In this document: positions 1 to 8,292 of the stretch, piece by piece
How positions within the stretch are numbered: position 1 is the stretch's first letter
Layout of the letters: each line of letters begins with the position of its first letter
Assembly (NCBI GenBank): GCA_009773555.1
Contig: WSXZ01000070.1
Location: 1 to 39,867 of the forward strand
From: Methylocystaceae bacterium
GTDB lineage: Bacteria; Pseudomonadota; Alphaproteobacteria; Rhizobiales; Beijerinckiaceae
DNA: 39,867 bases
Direction: 5' to 3'
Position numbers and translations under genes: made by a program
The notes under the pieces: model-generated
Seen by the model: the letters and a program-made list of their open reading frames with translations, nothing else
Database searches by the model: none
Told to the model about the DNA's origin: nothing

Positions 1-104
1 CGCGCGTTCCGTAACAAAGGCCATTGTGCAAAGCAAGAGAGGAAGCGCGCCGTCGGCAAATTGGCCGCAGCCTTTTGACGAGGCGCCTCTATATTGCGCG
101 TCAG

Positions 105-917
105 TCAGTCAGGAGTGGAATGGCGCGCAACAGTCGCCGCAGCCTCGAATTCCTGAAAGCGTGCTGACCGCCGGGCTATGGCTTCGGCGTCTTCGCCCCA
201 GGCGCCCATCTGCCAGTCTTCATCGACATTGGCCGCCTCCCAGGCCTTGCCCGCATCTATCTCGTGTCGGGCGGCGGCAAGCGCAAGGACCGCGGAGCCT
301 GATAGCGTCGTCATGACGTGCAGCGCCGCAAGCCTGAGCGGAGCGCTCGCCCCCTCCCCCACATAGACGCGCACCGCGCGCGCAAACGCGTCGAGCGCCT
401 CCTGCGGCTGTTCGATGAACATGACGCCTTCGGCGAGCGCGAGCTTGGCGCCAAGCTTCTCGCGCGCGAAGGCGACGAGCGGGTCCCAGGCCGAGGATTG
501 CGCCGCGGCCAGGCTTTCCGGCTCTCCGGCGCGGTAGCAGATGAGGTCGGAGGCGGCATATTTGACGACGTCAGCTTCGACCTCGGCCAATTGCGCCGCC
601 ACGCCGTCGAGCGCGGTGTTCATCAGCTTGGTGAGCGGCATCGTCGCCGGATCGATGGTTTCGCCCTGCTGCGCCCATTCGGCGGCGATCGCGTCCGCCA
701 GCGGCTGTGAGGGCGCGACCAGCGGACGCCTTGCCGGCGTGTTGACCGGCCGACCGTCAAGGAAAATCCCGTAGCCGCCCGCGGCGGGCGCCGCGACCGC
801 CTCCTTATAGAAGCGCTTGGGCAAGGGGCGCGCCGGATCACGCGCGGCCTTCACCGGATCCCGCTCCTCCGGGGGAACGAAGAAATCGGCCTCAAGACCG
901 GTCGGCTGCTTTGACAT
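105..917 (-). CDS. ATP12-family F1-ATPase assembly chaperone
   Basis: 270-residue protein of the ATP12 family, which in alphaproteobacteria and mitochondria helps assemble the F1 sector of ATP synthase by binding the alpha subunit. The N-terminal part shows the family pattern: RFYKEA near residue 36, then GYGIFLDGRPVNTPARRPL, then an AAEWAQQGE-like stretch and the P-x-T-K-L-MNTALD segment. A cytoplasmic location is expected, as no signal peptide or membrane segment is visible. The start ATG at 917 gives a length normal for the family. It lies 78 bp downstream of the pseudouridine synthase on the same strand, a common alphaproteobacterial neighbourhood, although the HAD-family hydrolase often found between the two is absent. 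Identification is by motif only. Confidence 0.9.
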   Translation of the reverse strand: MSKQPTGLEADFFVPPEERDPVKAARDPARPLPKRFYKEAVAAPAAGGYGIFLDGRPVNTPARRPLVAPSQPLADAIAAEWAQQGETIDPATMPLTKLMNTALDGVAAQLAEVEADVVKYAASDLICYRAGEPESLAAAQSSAWDPLVAFAREKLGAKLALAEGVMFIEQPQEALDAFARAVRVYVGEGASAPLRLAALHVMTTLSGSAVLALAAARHEIDAGKAWEAANVDEDWQMGAWGEDAEAIARRSARFQEFEAAATVARHSTPD

Positions 918-995
918 TTGTCATCCTTGCCTGAGCCGCCACCCGTCAGGCCGAGCTTGTTCACGGCCATGACGGGCATATCGCCCTCTGAGCGC

Positions 996-2069
996 TTACG
1001 CGTCCGGCGCGTCCTCGATAGGGTCATGACGCTTCACGTCGAAGCCGAAAAGCTCCCAGCTCTGTTGCATATGATCGGGCAGCGGCGCGGTGACGTCCAG
1101 AATTCCGCCTCTCGGATGCGGCAACACGAGCCGGCGGGCGAGCAGGTGAAGCTTGCGCTCGAGCCCCTCCGGCACGGCGCGCAGAGGGTCGCGACGTCGG
1201 ACCTCGTCCTCGGCGCGATGGCCATATTTGGGGTCGCCAAAGATCGGATGGCCGATCGCCTCTGCATGGGCGCGCAGCTGATGCGTGCGTCCGGTGAGCG
1301 GCTTCATCGACAGCCAGGCGCAGCGCGGCGCAACCTTGTCGACGATCGCGTAATAGGTCAGCGAATGCTGCGCATCGGCCTCGCCATGTTTGGCGACGCG
1401 CATTTTTTCGAGGTCTCTTGCGCCGCCTCTGGATTTTTCCATGCCGGCGCCTTTCGCCAGATAGAGCGAAATCCGGCCCTGCACGGGCTTCGGCACGCCT
1501 TCGACAAGCGCCCAATAGATCTTCTTGGCCTGCCGGGAGCGGAAAATCTCGCCGAGGTCGGCGGCCATCCGCCGGTTCTTGGCGATGAGCAGCACGCCCG
1601 ACGTGTCGCGGTCGAGGCGATGCACGAGCACGGGCCGCGTATCGCCCTTGGCGAGCGATTCCAGCATCCCGTCAATATGCCGCGTCTGACCTGAGCCGCC
1701 CTGAGTCGCCAGCCCATAGGGCTTGTTGAGGACGAGCACATCCTTGTCCTCAAACAGCGTCATGTCTGCCAGCGCCCGCGCGTCCGTGGGGTCGGCGCGC
1801 TTCACCGCCGGCGACGCGGGCGCCTCGATCTTCAAAGGCGGCACCCGAACCTTTTGCCCTTCTTCGAGCCGCGTCGAGGTTTCGACGCGCTTGCCGTCGA
1901 CCCGCACTTCGCCCTTGCGGCAGATTTTGGCGAGATGGGACAAAGCGAGCCCGGGATAACGTCGCTTGAACCAGCGGTCGAGGCGCATCCCCGCCTCGTC
2001 CTCGGTGACGAGGGCGGTGGAGACGCCTCCCGCGGCGGCGGGCGTCTGCGTATTTGGACTGAGGGACAT
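996..2069 (-). CDS. RluA-family 23S rRNA pseudouridine synthase (RluC/RluD-like)
   Basis: 357-residue RluA-type pseudouridine synthase, which isomerises specific uridines in large-subunit rRNA. Residues about 20-80 form an S4 RNA-binding domain (LDRWFKRRYPGL, then KGEVRVDGKRV). The catalytic domain carries LNKPYGL near 115 and the signature HRLDRDTSG at 150-158, with D153 as the catalytic aspartate, followed by GRTHQLRAHAEAIGHPIFGD. The ATG at 2069 is chosen because it opens directly before the conserved region. A start at 2210 would add 47 poorly conserved residues and run to the edge of the divergent tonB-like gene. Which uridines it modifies cannot be told from the sequence. Confidence 0.93.
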   Translation of the reverse strand: MSLSPNTQTPAAAGGVSTALVTEDEAGMRLDRWFKRRYPGLALSHLAKICRKGEVRVDGKRVETSTRLEEGQKVRVPPLKIEAPASPAVKRADPTDARALADMTLFEDKDVLVLNKPYGLATQGGSGQTRHIDGMLESLAKGDTRPVLVHRLDRDTSGVLLIAKNRRMAADLGEIFRSRQAKKIYWALVEGVPKPVQGRISLYLAKGAGMEKSRGGARDLEKMRVAKHGEADAQHSLTYYAIVDKVAPRCAWLSMKPLTGRTHQLRAHAEAIGHPIFGDPKYGHRAEDEVRRRDPLRAVPEGLERKLHLLARRLVLPHPRGGILDVTAPLPDHMQQSWELFGFDVKRHDPIEDAPDA

Positions 2070-2241
2070 GGCCGCCTTATCCGCCAAAGCCGCCTCTGTG
2101 TCGATCACGATCGGCCCGCGCCGCCGGGCTATCCAGGCGCCGCACAAAGCCGCACCCACGCCGCCACGGCTTGAAGCGCCATGTTTCACCAGCCTATGAT
2201 GCCAAAACATTTTGGCGCATCGGCGGCGGAGCGCTTCGCAA

Positions 2242-3063
2242 GTGAATAAGACGACTAAAAGTTCGACCGTGGGCGCGCAATTGGAAAAGCGACCCCCGCT
2301 CAGGCCCCGTTGGCTGCATCCGGTCGCAGCCGCTTCGGTCGTCGGGATATTCTGCGCCTTCTTCGCTTCCGGCGTTTACTGGCCGCAGTCGCCGATCGTC
2401 GACCTTAGCAGCATAAATGCAGACCTCATTCCGGAAGGCGTTTCGCTCGAGGCGGGAGATCCCGCGCCCGAAGGAGATTCGCTGGACGATCCATTGCCGA
2501 TTGAAACGGCCTCCCTCACCGAGGAAGGGATGGACGAACTGATCTCCGACGAGCCGCCGCCGCCCCTGATCATGGAGCCCGATGCGGCGCCGACGCCCGC
2601 CAAAAAAGAAAAGGCCGAGAAGAAAGAGAAGGTCGAGAAGCCGAAGAACGCGGAGAAAAACGTCCGCGAGCGCCGAGAAACAGCAGCTGATGGACGCCGC
2701 GCGGCCGAGAAGGGTCGGCGCTATGGCCTCCCGGGAGGAACCGGTCAAGGATCCGGAACGGCGAGAGTCGCCGGCCGCTTCGGCTTGCCGGGGGGCCGCG
2801 GCGACGCCTCGGCCGCTGCGCAGGCGAGTTGTATCGCCCAGGTCGCCGCTTCCATTCGCGGGCGTACGCCAGCCGTGACAAGCCTCGGGCCGGGGACCGT
2901 CTCCGTCTCCTTCTATATCAATTCCGGCGGCGGCATTTCGAGCATTTCAGTCTCGGGCGGAAGCCCCGCGCATGGGGCGCTGGCGCGGCGCATCGTCGCC
3001 TCTTCGCGCGGGCCAAGCAGCTGCGGGGCCGTGTATGCGCGACAGGGAATCACGTTTCAATAG
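2242..3063 (+). CDS. TonB-like energy-transducer protein
   Basis: About 273 residues with TonB/TolA layout: a basic N-terminus, one membrane anchor (roughly residues 22-45, WLHPVAAASVVGIFCAFF), an acidic and proline-rich stretch with EPPPPLIMEPD-like sequence, a Lys/Glu-rich segment, a Gly/Arg linker, and a C-terminal domain (from QASCIAQVAASIRGRTP to YARQGITFQ) resembling TonB C-terminal repeats. It would couple the inner-membrane proton motive force to an envelope process. I chose the GTG at 2242, preceded by GGAG at 2228-2231. A TTG at 2212 is in frame but has no ribosome-binding site. It is followed 34 bp later by exbB, which supports the TonB assignment. No TonB-dependent receptor gene is in the window, so the substrate is unknown. 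Confidence 0.72.
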   Translation: MNKTTKSSTVGAQLEKRPPLRPRWLHPVAAASVVGIFCAFFASGVYWPQSPIVDLSSINADLIPEGVSLEAGDPAPEGDSLDDPLPIETASLTEEGMDELISDEPPPPLIMEPDAAPTPAKKEKAEKKEKVEKPKNAEKNVRERRETAADGRRAAEKGRRYGLPGGTGQGSGTARVAGRFGLPGGRGDASAAAQASCIAQVAASIRGRTPAVTSLGPGTVSVSFYINSGGGISSISVSGGSPAHGALARRIVASSRGPSSCGAVYARQGITFQ

Positions 3064-3097
3064 CGCTTAACGCCGCGAGTCTCAGGAGAGCGTTGTA

Positions 3098-3775
3098 ATG
3101 GATTTTGCGCCCATGTCGCTTTCGCCCATCTCGCTTGCGCCGATGTCGCCCCTCGGCATGTTCATTTATGCCGGACCCGTCAGCAAACTGGTGATGGCGC
3201 TGCTTCTCGCCGCGGCGGTCTGGACCTGGGTGCTCATCATCGACGGCGTCTTTGTTCTGCGGCGTCTTTCCAAGGCGCTGGATCGCGTGCGCGCCGGCGG
3301 CGACATTGGCGTCCTTTGGCCGATCGCCGAGGCCGCGCGCGAAGCGTCGCAAGCCGAATTGCCCGACGAAACCATTCATCAAAAGCGCGAACGAGTCCTG
3401 CAGCAGATGAACCGCGCCGCGCGCGAATTCATGCTCGACGCCGAAGGCGGGCTCCCGGTTCTGGCCATCGTCGCCTCGGCGGGCCCCTTCGTCGGCCTGT
3501 TCGGCACGGTTTGGGGCATTATGTCGAGCTTCTCGGGGATCGCGCAGACCCAAGACACGAGTCTTGCGGTCGTCGCCCCGGGCATCGCCGATGCGCTCGC
3601 CGCGACGGCCTATGGGCTCGCCGCCGCGATTCCGGCCGCGCGGTCTCAAAGAGAGAATGATCCGCTACATCCTGACCTATGCGACGTCGATTGGTTAGCG
3701 GCGAAGACGCGCGCGCCATCTTGGCTGGCATCTTGGCCGGCGAGACGTCCTCATCTAGAGTCGCAGCGTTTCTGA
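3098..3775 (+). pseudogene. exbB: exbB-like proton-channel gene with lost C-terminus
   Basis: The first about 180 residues are a good ExbB/MotA-TolQ family protein: TM1 (LVMALLLAAAVWTWVLIID), then LRRLSKALD, then the TM2 signature GPFVGLFGTVWGIMSSF and the start of TM3 (IADALAATAYGLAAAIPA). At about 3637 the match stops in the middle of TM3 and the frame continues into unrelated, Arg/Pro-rich sequence. The usual C-terminal tail and any exbD are missing before the symporter at 3792. The product would energise the TonB-like protein just upstream. Because TM3 is cut, I score it as broken. Whether this reflects a real deletion that also removed exbD, or an assembly error, cannot be decided here. 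Confidence 0.75.
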
Positions 3776-3791
3776 TTTAGCGAGGGCCAGG

Positions 3792-5570
3792 ATGAGCGAT
3801 CGGTCGACCGAGCAGGCGGCGCTCGAAAGAGCCAATCTTGACGCCCGAATCGCCTTCGTAGCCGCGAGCTTTCTGCTGGCTTACGCCTTTGCGGCGCTTC
3901 TCGACCGCGTCGGCGCGCCGGAGCGCTTTGTCGGCGCGGCGCCGCCCTATTTCACCATCCTCGGCCTCGCCACGCTGGGCTTCCTTCTGCATTCGATGCG
4001 CGCGTCGGTCTATTACACCGCCGGCCGCGGACTGCCGGCCGCCTACGCCGGCTTCGCCAACGCCGCGGTCGTGATCGCCCTGATGCTGCCTTTCGGCGCA
4101 CGGCTGGCGGGTGGCAGCTGGGCTGTAGGCGCCGTCGCCGGCGTCTTCATCGGTCTCGCCGCGGCGGGTCTTTATGTCGGCCCGCTGCTGCGAAAAACCG
4201 GCGTTTTTTCGATTTCCGAGCTTCTTTGCGCACGTTTTGCAAGCGCCGCGACCCGCGCCGGCTTCATCGGCGCGGTGGCGCTGTCTTCGACGCTGCTTGC
4301 CGCCGCCGGCGGCCTGATCGCGGTGAATGCGCTTGTCGAGCACACCGGCGCCAACCGGGGCTTCGCGGCATTTCTGATCGCCGCGGCCAGCCTGATCATT
4401 GCCGGTCCTGGCGGCCTTTCAGGCGTCATGTGGGCGGCGGCCGCCGCCGCTGGCGTCGCGACGCTGGGCTTTGGCTGGCCGATCGCCGCGCTCAGTCTCC
4501 ATGACGCGCTGCCGAGCGGCCTGATCTTTGGCGGCGGCGCCTCCGCGGAGGCTGCGAAACTGCTGGAGAGCTGGGGGGTGACGCCGACGCCCATGGGCCT
4601 GCCGGTGGAATTCGTCACGACGATCGCCGTGGCGCTCGGGATCGCGACGCTCGCGCCCGTCCTCGCGGCCTCAGTGGCGACCGCCGACGGGCGCAGCGCG
4701 CGGCGCGCCGGAGTCTCCGCCCTCTTCTGGAGCGTCGTCATCGCGCTGCTGGCGGCCGCGGCGATCGCCGCTTCGGCGCTGTCGCTCGCCCGGGCCACGG
4801 CGGGACAGCCGCCGGAACGTCTGCCGCAAGCAGTCTATCTGGCGAGCGAGCGCGGGCTTCTTAGCGTTTGCGGCTATTACGTGCGCGGGCCGTCGGAGGC
4901 TCAACGGGCCTGCGCGGCAAAGGGCTATGCGCCCGGCGCGCCGCTCGCCGCGGAGGAGATTCGACCGATCGACGGCGACTTTCTGCTCGGCGCGCTGCCG
5001 CAGGCGGCGGAGCTCGGCGCGGCGTCTTCGGGACTTATCGCTTCGGCGCTTGTCGCCCTTGGGCTGGCGCTCGCCACGGCGGGCCTGCAGGCCTGCGCGA
5101 CAGCCTTTGGCCATGACGCGCTCTATCGGCTGCGCGGCGAGATCGACCTGACGAGCCGGCGTCTCGCCGTCAACCGCGTCACGCTCGTGGTCGTGTCGAC
5201 TCTTGCTTACGTGACGGCCGTCACCGGAGTCTTCACGCCAGGCGCGCTCGTGGCGGCGGCGCTCGCAGTATCGGCCGCCTGCCTCGCGCCGCCTCTCGCC
5301 CTGGCCTTTTGGGCGCGGGCGGGCGATCGCGAAGCGCTCGTCGCGCTCTGCGGCGGCGCGGTGGGCCTGTTCACCGCCTTGGCCGTAGCGGGATCGCCCA
5401 ATCGCATCGAAATCTATGCGCTCTGCGCGCTTGCAGGCATCACGCTTGGCGGCGCGCTTGGACTGTTGTCAGGACTGACCTCGAGAAGCGACAAGCCTGC
5501 GGCGCGCGCCTTCATCACCCGGATGTTGCGCGGCGACGCCCAAATGCTCCAGCCCGACAAAGGCGCCTAG
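3792..5570 (+). CDS. Sodium:solute symporter family protein (VC_2705-like)
   Basis: 592-residue, Ala/Gly-rich integral membrane protein with about 13 predicted hydrophobic spans. The segment YYTAGRGLPAAYAGFANAA near residues 75-93 matches the early SSS-family motif found after TM2, and the following GLAAAGLYVGPLLRKTGVFSISELL fits the TM3-TM4 region with the family's ..tv.ElL.aRF pattern. Solute transport coupled to Na+ or H+ is expected; acetate-like organic acids are typical for this subgroup, but the substrate is not readable from the sequence. A long soluble insert (residues about 340-400, containing several Cys: CGYYVRGPSEAQRACAAKGY) lies between two spans, as in the VC_2705 subgroup. The ATG at 3792 lies 16 bp after the damaged exbB frame ends. 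The small DUF4212 partner subunit is not seen. Confidence 0.85.
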   Translation: MSDRSTEQAALERANLDARIAFVAASFLLAYAFAALLDRVGAPERFVGAAPPYFTILGLATLGFLLHSMRASVYYTAGRGLPAAYAGFANAAVVIALMLPFGARLAGGSWAVGAVAGVFIGLAAAGLYVGPLLRKTGVFSISELLCARFASAATRAGFIGAVALSSTLLAAAGGLIAVNALVEHTGANRGFAAFLIAAASLIIAGPGGLSGVMWAAAAAAGVATLGFGWPIAALSLHDALPSGLIFGGGASAEAAKLLESWGVTPTPMGLPVEFVTTIAVALGIATLAPVLAASVATADGRSARRAGVSALFWSVVIALLAAAAIAASALSLARATAGQPPERLPQAVYLASERGLLSVCGYYVRGPSEAQRACAAKGYAPGAPLAAEEIRPIDGDFLLGALPQAAELGAASSGLIASALVALGLALATAGLQACATAFGHDALYRLRGEIDLTSRRLAVNRVTLVVVSTLAYVTAVTGVFTPGALVAAALAVSAACLAPPLALAFWARAGDREALVALCGGAVGLFTALAVAGSPNRIEIYALCALAGITLGGALGLLSGLTSRSDKPAARAFITRMLRGDAQMLQPDKGA

Positions 5571-5677
5571 AGAAAGTTCCGAAAAAATTGACGGACTTTT
5601 TTGATGGAAACCTGCGCCAATATTTGATTCCTTTTTTGTCGATATCGAGTCGCGCGCTTTGCATCAGCGCACACGGC

Positions 5678-6487
5678 CTAAGGAAGCGGCTTTCGCGGAA
5701 CAAGATGCATGACGCGCGCAAGCCGCCGCTCGGTGAGAAAGGCCAAACTGAACAGCTGCAGGAAGTTTTCCGCCTCGATCAGCTCGAGGCCGATGGATTT
5801 CGGCGTCAGAACCTTTCGCGTGCGAAAGAGAATGTCCCAGACCGAAAGGACAATTCCATAATTGCCGTCGTGCTCGCTGCGCAGCGTCGAGTGATGGGCG
5901 CGGTGCAGAGACGGCGTGATGATGAAATAGGACAGAATCTTCTCTCCGGGAATCGCGATGTTGGCGTGGTGGAACAGCACGAAGAACATGCGCACAACCT
6001 CGCATGCCACCACGACATGCGCCGGCGCGCCGATGACGACGGCGCAGAAGCATTTCACGATGACTTCCAGCAACTGATCGAAGACGTGGAAACGCAGCCC
6101 GGTCGTGACGTGAAAGCTCTTGTCGCTGTGATGGATCTTGTGAAACAGCCAGAGCGCTTCCGACCTATGCCCGAGATAGTGCCACGCATACACCGCCAAA
6201 TCGAACAACACGAAGGTTGCAATCCATTTCAACGGCGCGTCGGGCAGGCTCGATAGCAGGCCATAGTCCGAATAATTCGAAGCGACGACGAGCAGGCTGG
6301 AAACGGACAAGACATTCATGATGACGTTGTTGATCAGAAAAGCGGAGGTGTTGGTGGAGAATGACGCCTTCAGCCCCGCACTCGCGAATTTCTTGTAAGG
6401 ACGGAATTTTTCGACGACGAGCAGGAGCGCGAAAAGACAGAATGCGGCGATAAGCAACTGGTTCTCGATATGTGGCGGAGCGCTCAT
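5678..6487 (-). CDS. Sterol desaturase / fatty acid hydroxylase family membrane di-iron enzyme
   Basis: 269 residues counted from the ATG at 6487, with hydrophobic spans near residues 10-28, 50-70 and 90-105. The di-iron histidine clusters of the family are all present: H103-x3-H107 (AWHYLGHR), H116-x2-HH (FHKIHHSD), and H195-x2-HH (LHRAHHST), with extra histidines at 134 and 173-174. Such enzymes hydroxylate or desaturate lipids, carotenoids or sterol/hopanoid-like substrates in the membrane; the actual substrate is unknown. The ATG at 6487 is preferred to an in-frame ATG at 6571, which only adds basic sequence before the first span. The gene is convergent with the symporter and divergent from the SRPBCC-LOV pair. 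Confidence 0.88.
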   Translation of the reverse strand: MSAPPHIENQLLIAAFCLFALLLVVEKFRPYKKFASAGLKASFSTNTSAFLINNVIMNVLSVSSLLVVASNYSDYGLLSSLPDAPLKWIATFVLFDLAVYAWHYLGHRSEALWLFHKIHHSDKSFHVTTGLRFHVFDQLLEVIVKCFCAVVIGAPAHVVVACEVVRMFFVLFHHANIAIPGEKILSYFIITPSLHRAHHSTLRSEHDGNYGIVLSVWDILFRTRKVLTPKSIGLELIEAENFLQLFSLAFLTERRLARVMHLVPRKPLP

Positions 6488-6707
6488 CGCCGACCTCGCT
6501 GGTTTGGGATGGGCCGTTTTCAGGCGCGCGGCGACGCGGCCCGACCGATGAAATAGGCGTCTTAGACCCACTGAAGACCGCCAATGTTCGCCAATTTGCC
6601 GCCGTTTTTAGACGGCGCGGGGGAAGTCGCCTTGATCGCCCTTGTCAGTCGCCGGAAAACGCCTAGCTCGTCTGAGGGAGCCCATCATCTTTCAGCAAGG
6701 GCGTCGC

Positions 6708-7216
6708 ATGTTGGGACTTAACGTCAATCTCAAAGGAATGAGCCCGCCCCGTCCGCCAGCCGTCGGCGGCGTTGCAAGAACCGTGATTTCACAGCCGCGC
6801 GATTTTGCTTTCGACTTTGTCGCCCGCGATTTTTTCAAGAATTATCAGCGCTGGTGTCCGCAAGTGGTGGAGTTGGAGCCGAATGGAAGCGCGCCCGTGC
6901 GCGTCGGGATGACGGCGCGTCAAGTCACGATGGAACGGGGCATCCGCAGCTGAACCTCGAACGCCCGCGCTTTCTCGCACTGGAAGGAATTTCCGAACCC
7001 TTCTCGTCCTCCTACGCATTCGAGTGCGAGTCGCAGGGAACCACGCTGATTTTCACCTTCGAATTGCGCGAGATCGAGTTTTCGATGCGACCCTTCGTCA
7101 AATTGATTCGCGCCGCATTGCAGGACGGCGCAGAGCAGATCGTCGAGAACCTTCGGGCGCTTATCGAAACCGGCGCGGCTTCAGCCCAACCCGCCGGCGC
7201 ATCACAATCAAACTGA
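6708..7216 (+). pseudogene. SRPBCC (polyketide cyclase/START-like) gene, frameshifted
   Basis: Two reading frames together make one SRPBCC-fold protein. The first (6708-6953) runs from MLGLNVNLKG through FVARDFFKNYQRWCPQVVEL to VRVGMTARQVTMERGIRS and ends in a TGA. The second frame continues without a gap in DNA at LERPRFLALEGISEPFSSSYAF and ends at 7216. In the family a short segment of the type E-x-T-F-x-V sits between these two pieces, so a few codons are missing at about 6950 along with a frameshift. SRPBCC proteins bind hydrophobic ligands in a helix-grip cavity. It ends 12 bp before the LOV gene, suggesting co-transcription. Sequencing error is possible. Confidence 0.7.
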
Positions 7217-7228
7217 GGTCAGCGAAAA

Positions 7229-7681
7229 ATGTTCGTCGTTCAGAAAGATGATGGGATCATCCCGAAGATTTTGACGCAGATTCTCGATTCATGCGTCAAC
7301 GGCGTCACGCTGGCGGACCCGGATCAACCCGACGCGCCGATCGTCTATGCGAACAAGGCCTTCGAAAGCATGACCGGCTATGGCCAGGAGGAGATCATCG
7401 GCCGCAACTGCCGATTTCTGCAAGGCGACGACCGGGATCAGGAGGGGCTCGCGCCGCTGCGGGAGGCCATGCGCAAGCATCACCACATTGAAGTGACGCT
7501 GCGCAATTATCGGAAAAATGGCGAGTTGTTCTTCAATAAACTCAATATCACGCCGCTGCTCGATAGTCGCGGCGCGGTGATCTACTACCTCGGCGTCCAA
7601 TATGACGTGACCGAGCTTGTCCGCGCGGAAGTGGAAATCAACCGGCTGGACCAGCGACTAAAGGCGCTGGAGAAGGCGTAA
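7229..7681 (+). CDS. Short LOV-domain blue-light photoreceptor
   Basis: 150-residue protein made almost entirely of one LOV (PAS-type) domain. The flavin-adduct motif GRNCRFLQG is intact, with photoactive Cys61; the preceding [10 protein letters not shown] and [12 protein letters not shown] segments and the flavin-contacting Asn/Asn/Gln positions (LRNYRKNG N93, FFNKLNI N103, LGVQYD Q124) are all present. A C-terminal helix ([17 protein letters not shown]) could form a dimerising coiled coil, as in short LOV proteins of other proteobacteria. There is no effector domain, so it should signal by dimerisation or a partner protein. The start ATG at 7229 follows the end of the broken SRPBCC gene by 12 bp. 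Photochemistry is inferred from family residues. Confidence 0.93.
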   Translation: MFVVQKDDGIIPKILTQILDSCVNGVTLADPDQPDAPIVYANKAFESMTGYGQEEIIGRNCRFLQGDDRDQEGLAPLREAMRKHHHIEVTLRNYRKNGELFFNKLNITPLLDSRGAVIYYLGVQYDVTELVRAEVEINRLDQRLKALEKA

Positions 7682-7724
7682 GACCTCTATCCATCTCCTG
7701 CATTTCTGCTATAAGGCCACGGCA

Positions 7725-7744
7725 CGCCCCGGTCCGCCGGGGCG
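7725..7744 (+). terminator. GC-rich hairpin between the LOV gene and rpsO
   Basis: Perfect 8-bp stem CGCCCCGG / CCGGGGCG with a TCCG loop, followed 6 nt later by TTTT. It may terminate the LOV transcript or form part of the rpsO leader; the T-run is short, so the role is uncertain. Confidence 0.45.
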
Positions 7745-7827
7745 GCTCCGTTTTCGCGCGACCCTGCTGGACGACATCCCGGCCTTGGCCGCGGAGCGCG
7801 GATCACCTCCAAGACAAGGACAATCCG

Positions 7828-8097
7828 ATGTCGATCTCGGCGGAGCGCAAGCAGTCGCTCATCAAGGAATATTCCACCAAGGCGAACGACACGGGCTCGC
7901 CCGAGGTGCAGGTGGCGATTCTCACCGAGAGAATCACCAATCTGACCGAACACTTCAAGACCCATGCGAAAGACAATCACTCGCGTCGCGGGCTCCTGAA
8001 GCTCGTTTCCCAGCGCCGCCAGCTGCTTGACTATGTGAAGGTGCGGGACGAACCGCGCTACAAGAGCCTGATCGAGCGGCTCGGCATCCGCCGCTAA
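7828..8097 (+). CDS. rpsO: 30S ribosomal protein S15
   Basis: 89-residue S15, full length for bacteria. The start [20 protein letters not shown], the central [16 protein letters not shown] and the rRNA-binding [16 protein letters not shown] are characteristic, and it ends with IERLGIRR. S15 binds 16S rRNA helices 20-22 early in small-subunit assembly. An AAGG sequence lies about 8 nt before the ATG. The order rpsO-pnp is conserved in proteobacteria, but truB, usually upstream, is not present here; the LOV gene takes its place. Confidence 0.98.
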   Translation: MSISAERKQSLIKEYSTKANDTGSPEVQVAILTERITNLTEHFKTHAKDNHSRRGLLKLVSQRRQLLDYVKVRDEPRYKSLIERLGIRR

Positions 8098-8107
8098 CCA
8101 GCTGAGC

Positions 8108-8135
8108 GAAAGCGGCGCGACGATGCGCCGCTTTC
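8108..8135 (+). terminator. 11-bp hairpin after rpsO
   Basis: GAAAGCGGCGC pairs perfectly with GCGCCGCTTTC across a 6-nt loop, 11 nt after the rpsO stop. There is no proper T-tract (it is followed by CCCC), so it may be an attenuating or RNA-processing hairpin in the rpsO-pnp transcript rather than a full terminator. In E. coli this interval carries an RNase III site. Confidence 0.6.
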
Positions 8136-8292
8136 CCCAAGATGGGCGTCCAGAGGGGCGCTCGCCACGACCAACGCGTAAAGTCATGGCAGGATCGCCG
8201 GACGCTGCGTCGACGCTTTAAGAAACATCGCTGCCGCAGCTTCTCGCCGTCTTGCTCATGACGAACCGCAGGTTCATCAGAGAAAGACCAGC

